A stretch of DNA of 43,460 bases from Solirubrobacterales bacterium (GCA_025963965.1 JAOPZS010000142.1:1-43460); one strand, 5' to 3'; positions 25,737-33,718 are shown, counted from the stretch's first letter. A program made the numbers and translations. Notes: generated by a model from the letters alone, not told the origin.

Positions 25737-26557
25737 CGGCGCCGGTCATCGCGTTCCTCTCCGACTACGGCGTCGGCAGCGAGTTCGTCGGCGTCTGCCA
25801 CGCGGTCATCGCGCGACGCTGCCCGCCGGCCCGCGTGATCGACCTGACGCACTCGATCCCCCGCCACGACGTGCACGCCGGTGCGATTGTGCTGCGCGCG
25901 ACGCTCCCGTACCTGCCGGACGCGATCATCCTCGCCGTCGTGGATCCCGGCGTCGGCACCAGCGGCGCGGGCGGGCGCCGCGCGGTGGCGCTGCGCACCG
26001 TGGAGCGCCACCGGCTGCTGGTCGGTCCCGACAACGGCCTGCTGACGGCGGTCTGCGAGCGACTCGGCGGGGTGGCTGAGGCGGTCGAGGTGGAACACAG
26101 CGATGAGCGCCTGGAGCCCGTCTCCGCGACGTTCCACGGCCGCGACATCTTCGCCCCGGTCGCCGCTGCGCTGGCCGACGGGGCCGCGCTCGCCGAGCTT
26201 GGCGAGCCGCTCGATCCGGGCGGGCTGCGGCGCCTGAGCATGCCGGTCGCGGTCGTTGGACCCGAGGGGCTGGAGCTTCACGTGCTCCACCAAGACACGT
26301 TCGGCAACCTGATCCTCGACGGGCAGATCGACCAGCTCGCCGAGCTCGGGCTGGAGCTCGGCGACGGGGCGTCCGTCCGCTGTGGCGGGACCCTCCACCA
26401 CGCGACCGTCGCGCGCACGTTCGCCGAGGTGCCCTCCGGCGGCCTGCTGCTCTACCAGGACGGTCTGGGAATGCTGGCGCTGGCCGTCAACCGCGGCTCG
26501 GCCGCGGAGCTGCTCGGGGCAGGGCCCCACGACGAGCTGCTGGTGCTCAGAGGATGA
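25733..26557 (+). CDS. SAM hydroxide adenosyltransferase (SAM hydrolase, DUF62 family)
   Basis: A 274-residue DUF62 protein related to fluorinase/chlorinase. Family members add water to S-adenosylmethionine, giving adenosine and methionine. Conserved parts: IAFLSDYGVGSEFVG at the start, AVVDPGVGTSGAGGRRAVAL with the catalytic Asp and Arg, LLVGPDNGLLTAV, TFHGRDIFAPVAAAL with the catalytic His, and a C-terminal beta domain (HQDTFGNLILD). The GTG at 25733 overlaps the stop of cobA-hemD, and its stop overlaps birA. The physiological role of this family is unsettled; standing directly after a SAM-consuming methyltransferase is suggestive only. Confidence 0.88.
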   Translation: MTAPVIAFLSDYGVGSEFVGVCHAVIARRCPPARVIDLTHSIPRHDVHAGAIVLRATLPYLPDAIILAVVDPGVGTSGAGGRRAVALRTVERHRLLVGPDNGLLTAVCERLGGVAEAVEVEHSDERLEPVSATFHGRDIFAPVAAALADGAALAELGEPLDPGGLRRLSMPVAVVGPEGLELHVLHQDTFGNLILDGQIDQLAELGLELGDGASVRCGGTLHHATVARTFAEVPSGGLLLYQDGLGMLALAVNRGSAAELLGAGPHDELLVLRG

Positions 26558-27342
26558 GCGCGGCGGCGCCCGTGCTCGGCAGCCCGAGGCTGCATCTGAG
26601 GCGGACGGACTCGACGAACGAGCGAGCCCGCGCGCTGGCGGCGGCCGGCGCTCCACACGGCGCGCTCGTCACGGCCGCCGAGCAGAGCGCCGGACGCGGC
26701 CGCCAGGGGCGCAGCTGGTCGGCGCCCGCGGGCAGCGCGCTGCTGATGACGCTGATCCTCGCGCCGGCGCCGCGGATGCTGCCGCTCGCCGCGGCCGTCG
26801 CCGTCTGCGACGCCGTCGACGAGGCCCCCGGCGCCGAGCGGCGCGGAGCGGCATCGATCAAATGGCCCAACGACGTGGTGCTCGAGCGCCCGCCCGGACT
26901 GGCCAAGCTCGCCGGGATCCTGATCGAGGCGCGCCCGCAGCAAGGCTGGGCCGTGCTCGGCATCGGCTTCAACGCGGCCGTGGACCTCGAGGACCTGCCT
27001 GTCGAGCTGCGCCCCACCGCCGCGACACTGGGGCTCTCGCCGAGCGAGCTCGAGCCGCTGCTCGACAGCCTGCTGGCGTCGCTCTCGCGCCGCCTCGGCG
27101 AGCCGCCACAGCAGACACTGGCCGCCTGGGCCAAGCGCGACGCCCTGCGCGGACGACGCATCGAGTGGTCCACCCCGGTAGCGCCCGCCCCAGCCGGACC
27201 CGTCGGGGCGTCCACCCGCTCCCCCGGCGGCAGCGGTGTCGCGCAGGGCATCGACGGCGACGGGCGCCTGCTCGTGGCGCTCGACGGCGGCGGTGAGACG
27301 GCGCTCGGCTCGGGCGAGGTGCACCTGCGGGCGCCGGGCTAA
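26554..27342 (+). CDS. birA: biotin-[acetyl-CoA-carboxylase] ligase
   Basis: A 262-residue class I biotin ligase. It attaches biotin to carboxylases via biotinyl-AMP. Visible: RRTDSTNERARAL, the GRGRQGRSW ATP/biotin loop near residues 48-56, SIKWPNDVVLERP and the LAGILIEA strand with GIGFNAAVDL. There is no N-terminal helix-turn-helix, so it should not repress transcription as E. coli BirA does. The C-terminal domain is interrupted by an Ala/Pro/Gly-rich insert. It overlaps the SAM hydrolase by ATGA and is the last gene of the operon; its link to tetrapyrroles is positional, not functional. Confidence 0.88.
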   Translation: MSAAAPVLGSPRLHLRRTDSTNERARALAAAGAPHGALVTAAEQSAGRGRQGRSWSAPAGSALLMTLILAPAPRMLPLAAAVAVCDAVDEAPGAERRGAASIKWPNDVVLERPPGLAKLAGILIEARPQQGWAVLGIGFNAAVDLEDLPVELRPTAATLGLSPSELEPLLDSLLASLSRRLGEPPQQTLAAWAKRDALRGRRIEWSTPVAPAPAGPVGASTRSPGGSGVAQGIDGDGRLLVALDGGGETALGSGEVHLRAPG

Positions 27343-27364
27343 GCCCGCGCGGCACACGCGCCGA

Positions 27365-27370
27365 TATAAG
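27365..27370 (+). promoter_or_regulatory. -10 box before the membrane protein gene
   Basis: TATAAG ends 7 bases before the ATG at 27378. A GGAGG lies between but directly abuts the ATG, too close to act as a ribosome site, so a leaderless start is possible. It matches TATAAT at five of six bases. Confidence 0.35.
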
Positions 27371-27377
27371 CCGGAGG

Positions 27378-28136
27378 ATGGCGAGCCTGTTCCCGATCGG
27401 TCACATCTACGATCTGGTGATCGCCGATGACGGGCGCCAGCGGGCGTTCGTCTGCCTCGCGGCGCTGCTGATCGCGTTCCTGACGATCCGCACGAGCGCG
27501 CGAATGACACGGCGCTTCACGTGGTGGCCGGGCGGCGTCGAGACCGCTGGAGGAACGCACCTGCACCACTTCGTGTGGGGGATCTTCCTGATGCTGGCCA
27601 GCGGCTTCATCGGCATCGGGCTGCACCTCCACGCCCCGTGGGGCGGGATCGTCGCCGGCGCGTTCGGCGTCGGCGCCGGGTTCACGCTCGACGAGTTCGC
27701 GCTGTGGACGCGGATGGAAGACGTGTACTGGCGCGCCGAGGGCCGAAGCTCGCTGGAGGCGGTGGCGATCGTCTCGACGGTGGGACTGCTGGTCGTACTC
27801 GGCGTGCGGCCGTTCGAACTGGACGACCCGGGCTCGGCGATCACGGTCAGCGCGGCGATCGGCGCGTCGCTGGCGCTGGCTGCCGTGGCGATCCTCAAGG
27901 GACGGATCATGCTCGGCGCGATCGGTCTGTTCGTCGTGCCCGTCAGCCTTCTCGCGGCGCTGCGCCTGGCGCGACCGGGCTCGCCCTGGGCGCGTCGGCG
28001 CTATCCGGCCGGATCGGCTCGGCTGGTGAAGGCAGAGGGCCGTTTCGAGAACCCCGCGGCGTTGTCGTCGCGGCTCGGCAGGTCGCTGATGAACGCCGTC
28101 GGCGGACGCCCGAGCGAGAGCGCCGGAGGCTCCTGA
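27378..28136 (+). CDS. conserved integral membrane protein, function unknown
   Basis: A 252-residue protein with about six membrane segments and a hydrophilic C-terminal tail of some 45 residues. Striking conserved-looking pieces are TWWPGGVETAGGTHLHHFVWG (residues 48-68), with a His-Leu-His-His cluster at a membrane edge, and TLDEFALWTRMEDVYWRAEGRSS (about 105-127), with several acidic residues. Together these could form a metal or proton site, but I do not recognise a characterised family and name no function. The start sits in the 35-base gap after birA. Its stop lies 4 bases from the stop of the convergent lysyl-oxidase-like gene, leaving no room for a terminator. Confidence 0.75.
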   Translation: MASLFPIGHIYDLVIADDGRQRAFVCLAALLIAFLTIRTSARMTRRFTWWPGGVETAGGTHLHHFVWGIFLMLASGFIGIGLHLHAPWGGIVAGAFGVGAGFTLDEFALWTRMEDVYWRAEGRSSLEAVAIVSTVGLLVVLGVRPFELDDPGSAITVSAAIGASLALAAVAILKGRIMLGAIGLFVVPVSLLAALRLARPGSPWARRRYPAGSARLVKAEGRFENPAALSSRLGRSLMNAVGGRPSESAGGS

Positions 28137-28140
28137 ACGC

Positions 28141-29028
28141 TCAGGCCCGCGAGACGCCGACGCGGTGCCCGAGCACGCGGCCGGAGGGGAGCTGCACGTA
28201 GGTCTCGGAGACGTTGTTGCGCTCGTTCGTCTCGTGGAAAAGGTGGCGAGGGTCCGCGATCTGGACGAACGCGAAACGGCCGCGCAGCGCACTCACGTCG
28301 ATCCACTGCTCCGGATAGGAGTACGGGTACCTGTCCGTCCAGCCCACCGACGTGCCGAAGACGTCGTGACGGAGGTTCGGATCTTCGTTGCATGCACCGT
28401 AGACGGGCGCCGCCGGCGAGCGCGACGACGGGCTCGTCCGGGTCAGGTCGCGCAGGCAGTAGTCGACCTTGGGGCCGGTGCGGACGAGCCGCCGGGCCCG
28501 AAGTCGCGGTCCGACGGACCACAGCTGGAAGGCTGCGAGGTGCCCGAGCTTCCAGTAGCTAGCGCCGCCGACGTAGCCGACTCCGTAACGCTCTCCGGAG
28601 ACGTGCTTGAAGACGAGCGAAGCGCGGGTTGCGAACAGGTGGCGGCGCCCGCGCCGGTCGTAGATCGCCTGGAAGGAGCGCCAGCGGTGGTGGGCCCGGC
28701 GGTGGGCGCTCAGCTCGATCGGCCCGAGCCCGCGGTTGTCGAGCGCGCTGGTCGCGCGCAGCAGGACACGTCCACCGATCGTCGAGCGGTCGAACTCGAA
28801 GTCGCGCGGAGCGGACATGAGCAGGTCCGGGCAGCGCAGGTGCGCCCGGCGGCGGTGGCACGGGTTCGCGACCGGTGCCGGGACCGGATCCTGCGCCGAG
28901 GCGATCCTCGGGGAGGCCGCGGCGGCTCCCGGCCAGAGGGCCGCGGCGCTCGCCAGCAGCGCCGCGATGGCGCCGATCGCAGGTCTCACCGCGCGCGGGC
29001 GCGCGCTGGGTTCCGTCCGTCGCTGCAT
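28141..29028 (-). CDS. exported lysyl-oxidase-like protein
   Basis: A 295-residue secreted protein with a signal peptide ending near GAAAASP. The second half resembles bacterial lysyl oxidase domains: GPKVDYCLRDL, then a GTSVGWTDRYPYSYPEQWIDVSALRGRFAFVQIADP block and the ETNERNNVSETYVQL end, equivalent to the GxSxGWxDxY...QWIDVT...ETDETNN region of the family. The copper-ligand block is represented by HRRAHHRWRSFQAIYD, which is weaker than the vertebrate HxHxH arrangement. Lysyl oxidases are copper amine oxidases acting on proteins; activity here is uncertain. It follows the helicase gene on the same strand after 32 bases, perhaps in one transcript. Confidence 0.6.
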   Translation of the reverse strand: MQRRTEPSARPRAVRPAIGAIAALLASAAALWPGAAAASPRIASAQDPVPAPVANPCHRRRAHLRCPDLLMSAPRDFEFDRSTIGGRVLLRATSALDNRGLGPIELSAHRRAHHRWRSFQAIYDRRGRRHLFATRASLVFKHVSGERYGVGYVGGASYWKLGHLAAFQLWSVGPRLRARRLVRTGPKVDYCLRDLTRTSPSSRSPAAPVYGACNEDPNLRHDVFGTSVGWTDRYPYSYPEQWIDVSALRGRFAFVQIADPRHLFHETNERNNVSETYVQLPSGRVLGHRVGVSRA

Positions 29029-29060
29029 CGCCGTGCGTTGCTGCCAGCCCGCGAAGGGAG

Positions 29061-31892
29061 CTAGGCGACCTGCCGGGGGTCCTCGGCGGAGTCGCCGTTG
29101 CTCGAGCCGGTCTCGCCCGGCGAGCGCTCACGGCCGTCGCGCGCGCCGGCGCCCTTCTCGGTCTGCCCCCGGCCCCGGCCGCGGCCCCGCGAGCCTCTGC
29201 CGTTCGCCCCGTTGGAGTTGGCGGGAACCGGCTCACCGGAGCGCCCGGCCTGTTCCGCGCCGAGCGCCTCCTGGACGTTGCCGTTGGCCGGGCCCCTGTT
29301 GGCGCCCTTGCGCCGGCGACGGGCGTTGCGCGCCCGCCGCTTCGGGAAGTTGCGCAGAAGTTCGCGCGCCAGAGCGGGCGGCTTGCGTGCCATGCGCGTG
29401 CGGGCGCCGCGCAGGGCCTCCTCGGCCTCGGGCGTGTGCGCGAGCGCAGCGGCGAGCAGCGCGGCGGCGAGTCGGCGGTCCTGCTTGCGAGCTGCGTGGA
29501 TCAGCCGGCGCGCGTTGCGGGCGTGGGCCCCGCCGGCCGAGTTGACGAGCAGCCCGAGCAGCCGCTTGGTCTCCGGCCAGCGCTGCACGGCGTACTCCTC
29601 GTGGACGTCTCGCGTGTACTCCGCAAGGCGCCAGATCCAGGCGTTCGCCTGGTCGCGACGGCCGATGCGGCGCTCGACGAGCGCCCGCAGCATGATCTTC
29701 GTCGCCTCCTTGCGCTCGTCGCGGGGCCAGCCGCCGATGATGTCGATCGCCTCGTCGAACGCGTCGGGGTCGCGCAGGGCGGCGATGTCGGTCAGCGCGC
29801 GCAGGCGCAGCTGCGGGTTCTTGTTGCGCTTGACAGCCTCGATCAGGAAGCGGCCCTTGAGCTCGCCGTTACGGTCGAAGTGGAGCATCGCGCGTGCCCG
29901 CCGCCAGCCGTTGGGGGCGACGCGGGCACCGGCCAGCGCGGCCCACAGGTGCTGCTCGCCATAGTCGAGATGCTCCACCGCGATCCGCCACAGCTCGCGC
30001 TCGAAGACTGCGAAGCGGCGCTCCTCCTCCGCGCAGACGGGCAGCACGCGGCGCTCGACGCGCATCCGCCGGCCGCGGCCGCGGCGCACCGGGCCGACGA
30101 CGATCGCCCCGCCGCGGTACACGTCGCGATCGAGCAGCGAGTGCAGCGTGACGACCGGGTCGTCGTGCTTCGTGGCGGGGTGCACGAAGTCGACGACGAG
30201 GCCCGCCTCCTTGCCGGGGTGGCGCCGCGTGACGCGCCCGACGCGCTGCTGGTAGATGCGCTTGGACGCAGTCGGGGCGAGGTGCACGCAGACGGTCGCG
30301 CGCGGGCTGTTCCAGCCCTCGGCGAGGAGCTGCGCGTTGATCAGCACGTCGATGTCGCCGCGCTCGTATCGGGCGAGGATCTCGACGAGCTCGCGCTTGG
30401 GCGTCTCGCCTGAGACGGCCTGTGCCTTGATGTTCTCGGCGCGGAATGCTTCGGCGAGGTTGTAGGCGTGGCGCACACCGGCGGCGTAGACGACGCCGGG
30501 AACACCGTTGAACCGGGTTTTGTAGAGGTTCGCCACGGCCATGTTGAAGGGCTGCTGGTCGAGCAGTTTGGCCAGCTCGTCCTGGTCGAACTCGGTGTCG
30601 ATCTCGCCGCGGCGCAGCGGCACCTTGGCGATCGTGCGCACGCCCACGCCGGGTGAGATCCGCACGCATCGCAACGGCGCGATCACGCCGCGCCGGGCCG
30701 CGAGCGCAAGGTCGAAGCGCGAGGTCTGCGTGGGGAACAGGTCGGTGACGTGACGGGCGATCAGAGCGCCCGTCGCGGTCATGCCGATGAAGATCGGACC
30801 TGTCCAGTTGCGGATCGCGCCGCTCGTCTTCTCGCCGAGGGCGGTGTGCGCCTCGTCGCAGATCACGATCGTGTAGGCGCTCGAGATCTTGCCGGCGTTG
30901 CGGACGAACCACTGGTAGGTCTCGACCGTGACCGGTCCGCTGCCCGAATCCTCGCCCTGCAGCAACGGTTTGCTGATGCGCTTGGAGTAGCCGCGGTCGC
31001 GCAGCTCGCCGAGGAACTGGTCGACGAGGTTGCGCCGGTGGGTCAGGATCAGCACGCCGCCGGTCTGTGTGGCCTCGACGAAGCCGAGCGCGGCGACGGT
31101 CTTGCCGGCGCCGGTCGCGTGCTCGAACCAGAAGCGCTTGGCTGCGTTCGGGTCCTCCGGCTGCTCGCCGAGCGTCTCCTCCTCGTCCTCGTCCTCGACC
31201 CAGTCGCGCGGCTCCTCGTCGGACTCCGTCTCGGTGCGCTCCTCCTCGTCGTCCTCGTCCTCCTCAGGCTCGTCCTCGTCGTCCTCGTCCTCCTCGTCCT
31301 CGTCGTCCTCGTCCGGAGCGGCGCGCTGGACGGGCCCGAGATCATCGTCCTCCTCCTCGTCCTCCTCCTCGTCCTCGTCGTCCTCCTCAGGCTCGTCCTC
31401 GTCCTCGCGACCGGCGCCGTTCGTCTCCGGTGAGACATCGGAGTCGCCGGGCGGAGGCTCGTCGGGGCCGAGGATGTCGGCCGAGGCGAGCAGCTCGGGG
31501 GACGCCGAGGAGGAGTCCGCGCCGTCGAGCGTGCGCTGGGCCTCGGCGAGCAGTGCGGTGAGCGTGCCCGACAGCGCGTCGACCTGGTGCGCGGAGAGGG
31601 TCGTGCCGTCGGCGAGCTTCGGCTCCTCCTCGGAGAGGATGCGCTCGAGTCCGAGCAGCAGCGAGAACTCGCGGCGCCATTCGGTGGACGGGATCTTCGC
31701 CTTCGGGTTCTCGGCGAGCTCCGCGAGCGCGCTGTCGAGCGCACGCCGCCGCGGGGTGCCCTCCGCGAGTGCGACGGCCGGGTCCTCGCCCTCGTGCAGG
31801 AAGCGCTCGCGAACGAGCTTTTCCGCCCGCGCGATATCGGCGGAAGTTGGAATGGTCGCGGCCGCGAGGGCCACTGAGGTGGACTCGGCCAT
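29061..31892 (-). CDS. large SF2 DEAD/DEAH helicase with acidic insert and RG-rich tail
   Basis: A 943-residue superfamily 2 helicase, restriction-subunit-R-like. Order: N-terminal helical region; TTLSAHQVDAL (about 97-106), resembling the entry motif that normally directly precedes Walker A; an insert at about 162-249 made mostly of Glu and Asp; Walker A HATGAGKT (258-265); Walker B ICDEAH; GMTATGAL; motif VI YQQRVGRVTRRHPG; then a long HEAT-like helical C-terminus ending in a basic, Arg-Gly repeat tail. The ATG at 31892 is chosen because MAESTSVALAAATIP reads as a natural start; no Shine-Dalgarno is evident. It could unwind nucleic acid in repair, RNA decay or defence. No nuclease or methylase is next to it. 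Confidence 0.8.
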   Translation of the reverse strand: MAESTSVALAAATIPTSADIARAEKLVRERFLHEGEDPAVALAEGTPRRRALDSALAELAENPKAKIPSTEWRREFSLLLGLERILSEEEPKLADGTTLSAHQVDALSGTLTALLAEAQRTLDGADSSSASPELLASADILGPDEPPPGDSDVSPETNGAGREDEDEPEEDDEDEEEDEEEDDDLGPVQRAAPDEDDEDEEDEDDEDEPEEDEDDEEERTETESDEEPRDWVEDEDEEETLGEQPEDPNAAKRFWFEHATGAGKTVAALGFVEATQTGGVLILTHRRNLVDQFLGELRDRGYSKRISKPLLQGEDSGSGPVTVETYQWFVRNAGKISSAYTIVICDEAHTALGEKTSGAIRNWTGPIFIGMTATGALIARHVTDLFPTQTSRFDLALAARRGVIAPLRCVRISPGVGVRTIAKVPLRRGEIDTEFDQDELAKLLDQQPFNMAVANLYKTRFNGVPGVVYAAGVRHAYNLAEAFRAENIKAQAVSGETPKRELVEILARYERGDIDVLINAQLLAEGWNSPRATVCVHLAPTASKRIYQQRVGRVTRRHPGKEAGLVVDFVHPATKHDDPVVTLHSLLDRDVYRGGAIVVGPVRRGRGRRMRVERRVLPVCAEEERRFAVFERELWRIAVEHLDYGEQHLWAALAGARVAPNGWRRARAMLHFDRNGELKGRFLIEAVKRNKNPQLRLRALTDIAALRDPDAFDEAIDIIGGWPRDERKEATKIMLRALVERRIGRRDQANAWIWRLAEYTRDVHEEYAVQRWPETKRLLGLLVNSAGGAHARNARRLIHAARKQDRRLAAALLAAALAHTPEAEEALRGARTRMARKPPALARELLRNFPKRRARNARRRRKGANRGPANGNVQEALGAEQAGRSGEPVPANSNGANGRGSRGRGRGRGQTEKGAGARDGRERSPGETGSSNGDSAEDPRQVA
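31150..31410. repeat. TCCTCG-type low-complexity repeat encoding the acidic tract
   Basis: About 260 bases built from TCC, TCG and CTC units on the plus strand (GAG/GAC codons on the minus strand), encoding the Glu/Asp insert of the helicase, with a short GPVQRAAP break at about residues 186-193. Irregular trinucleotide repeats of this kind can expand or contract by slippage without breaking the frame. Confidence 0.7.
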
Positions 31893-32008
31893 AGAGGCTC
31901 TGGACTTCGAGACAGCCGCCGGCGAAAGGATCTTCGTCGCGGCTCGAGACGGCTGGCGCCCGCCTGGGCGCCGTTCGCCGGGTGCCCCTCGGCGCTCCGG
32001 CTTACACG

Positions 32009-32042
32009 ACTCAGGATATAGCACGTCGGGGCGGGACATAAG
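32009..32042. promoter_or_regulatory. AT-richer island between divergent helicase and thioredoxin genes
   Basis: Within a 179-base divergent gap the only low-GC stretch holds GGATATAGC and GACATAAGG. On the minus strand TATATC/TATCCT and on the plus strand CATAAG (32037-32042) are possible -10 elements. No convincing -35 accompanies them. The rest of the gap is GC-rich and shows no gene. Confidence 0.3.
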
Positions 32043-32071
32043 GCGGGCGTCCTGGACGCATCTGCGACGCT

Positions 32072-32662
32072 TTGCGCGTGACGCCCCAGCGCCTGGCCAT
32101 CGTCGTCGCCCTGCTCGCCGTCACAGCCCTCGTGGTCGTCGGCCTGCTGCAGATGGGGGGCGGCTCTCCCTCGACGGCGGCCTCGCAGCTGACGCTCGCC
32201 CAGATGCGCTCCAGGCTCACCGGCTCACCGGCGCGGCTGGCCACCCTGCACGACCAGGCCGCGAAGATCCTGCCGGGCGGCCTGCCGGCTCTGCGAGCGA
32301 GGCTGGCATCGTTGCGGGGAACGCCGCTCGTCGTCAACAAGTGGGCCTCCTGGTGTGCCCCGTGCCGCGCTGAGTCCGGCGTCTTCCAGCAGGTGTCCCT
32401 CGCGCGCGGGCGCCAGGTGGCGTTCGTCGGCATCGACTCCAACGACGACCACGGAAACGCCGTCGCTTTCCTACGCTCCTTTCCGGTGAGCTATCCCAGC
32501 TACTTCGATGCCGGCGGCCAGGCGGGGCTTGCCGTCACCGACTCGTCGTTCACTCCGGTGACCGTGTTCTTCAACCGTCAGGGCGGCGAGTACATCCACC
32601 AGGGTCCCTACCTGCAGGCGTCCAAGCTCGAACGCGACGTGGCGCGCTACGCGCTGAGCTGA
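32072..32662 (+). CDS. membrane-anchored TlpA/DsbE-like thioredoxin
   Basis: A 196-residue protein with an N-terminal membrane anchor (about residues 9-28) and a thioredoxin fold outside the membrane. The active site is WCAPC in VVNKWASWCAPCRAES, followed by VAFVGIDSNDD and a cis-Pro region SFTPVTVFF, as in TlpA/ResA/CcmG proteins that reduce disulfides, often in cytochrome c assembly. The start is TTG 32072, with GTG 32078 an equally good alternative; neither has a Shine-Dalgarno. It lies 4 bases before the galT-like gene. A role with the ccm genes 11 kb away is possible but unproven. Confidence 0.8.
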   Translation: MRVTPQRLAIVVALLAVTALVVVGLLQMGGGSPSTAASQLTLAQMRSRLTGSPARLATLHDQAAKILPGGLPALRARLASLRGTPLVVNKWASWCAPCRAESGVFQQVSLARGRQVAFVGIDSNDDHGNAVAFLRSFPVSYPSYFDAGGQAGLAVTDSSFTPVTVFFNRQGGEYIHQGPYLQASKLERDVARYALS

Positions 32663-32666
32663 GTCG

Positions 32667-33671
32667 ATGCCGGAACTGCGCATCGACCCGCTCAGCGGGC
32701 ACCGGACGATCGTCGCCGGGGAGCGCTCCCGCCGGCCCGGTGGAGAGCCGCGTTGCACGCCCGCGGACCCGATCGACCCGTCGGGCGACCCCTTTGCGGA
32801 GGGTCACGAGGATCGCACCCCGCCGGAGCTCTACGCGGTGCGCCCCGGCGGCGGCGCGGCGAACGGGCCGGGCTGGACCGTGCGCGTGGTGCCGAACCTG
32901 TATCCGGCGCTCGACCCTCCGCGCGAGGGCGCGGCTGCGGTCGTTGAGGAGCCTGAGGAGGGCGGCCGCCTCCCGGAGCTGTTCGCGACGCTGCCCGCAA
33001 CCGGCGCGCACGAGGTGATCATCAACGGCCCGCAATCGGTGCTGTCGCTGGCCGAACTGCCGGTCGAGCAGGTGATCGGCGCACTGGAGGTCTGGAGGGC
33101 GAGGATGCGCGTGCACTCCGACGCCGCGTATGTGCAGCTGATCGTCAACGAGCGCCGCGAGGCGGGGGCGTCGCTGCCGCACACGCACGCACAGCTCTAC
33201 GCACTCGATTTCGTGCCCGCCGCGATCGCCCGCGAGCGCGAGCGCGCCGCCGCGTACACGACCCGGACGATGGGCCAGAACCTGCTCGGTGACCTGGTCG
33301 CCGAGGAGGTCCGCCGCCGCGAGCGGATCGTCGCGATCGACGAGGAGGCTGTGCTGCTCGCTCCGTTCGGCTCGCGCCTGCCCTTCCAGCTGATGCTCGC
33401 ACCCCGCACGCCGCGCGCTCGCTTCGAGGAGGATGGGCCGACCGGGGCGGCGCTGCTGCACGACGGTCTGCAGCGCCTCGCCCGGCGGCTGGGTTCGAGC
33501 CCGCCGCTGAACATGTGGGTGCGCACGGCGCCGCGTGGCGCCGGCGACTTCTCGTGGCGAATCGACGTGATGCCGCGGCTCACGCATCTCGCCGGGCTCG
33601 AGCTGTCGACCGACCTGAACCTCAACATCGTCGCGCCCGAGGACGCCGCGCGGATGCTCCGGGAGGCGTAG
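32667..33671 (+). CDS. galT: galactose-1-phosphate uridylyltransferase-like protein (HIT superfamily)
   Basis: A 334-residue GalT-type nucleotidyltransferase. Family features: ELRIDPLSGHRTIVAGERSRRP at the start, VVPNLYPAL, GAHEVIINGP, and the nucleophile motif HTHAQLY (usually HPHGQ). The N-terminal zinc site normally reads CPFCPGHE; here the same stretch is DPFAEGHEDRTPPE (residues 41-53), with both Cys replaced. The active-site His pattern is intact, so transfer of a nucleotidyl group is likely, but whether galactose is the sugar is open. No galK or galE is near. It sits 4 bases after the thioredoxin gene on the same strand. Confidence 0.72.
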   Translation: MPELRIDPLSGHRTIVAGERSRRPGGEPRCTPADPIDPSGDPFAEGHEDRTPPELYAVRPGGGAANGPGWTVRVVPNLYPALDPPREGAAAVVEEPEEGGRLPELFATLPATGAHEVIINGPQSVLSLAELPVEQVIGALEVWRARMRVHSDAAYVQLIVNERREAGASLPHTHAQLYALDFVPAAIARERERAAAYTTRTMGQNLLGDLVAEEVRRRERIVAIDEEAVLLAPFGSRLPFQLMLAPRTPRARFEEDGPTGAALLHDGLQRLARRLGSSPPLNMWVRTAPRGAGDFSWRIDVMPRLTHLAGLELSTDLNLNIVAPEDAARMLREA

Positions 33672-33688
33672 CGCCCGGGAACGGCGCC

Positions 33689-33702
33689 GTGGGCGATCCC
33701 AC
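33689..33702 (+). terminator. short hairpin after galT-like gene
   Basis: GTGGG and CCCAC pair over 5 bp with a CGAT loop, 18 bases after the galT-like stop. No T-tract follows, so termination is uncertain. Confidence 0.25.
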
Positions 33703-33718
33703 CTGCTCCCGACACGAA

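Noticed and set aside
31067-31561. Long Ser- or Arg-rich open frames opposite the helicase acidic tract
   Set aside because: They are frame shadows of a GAG/GAC repeat; no start signal or plausible protein composition.
29061-31892. Helicase as part of a restriction or defence system
   Set aside because: No methylase, nuclease or specificity gene is adjacent; neighbours are a lysyl-oxidase-like and a thioredoxin gene.
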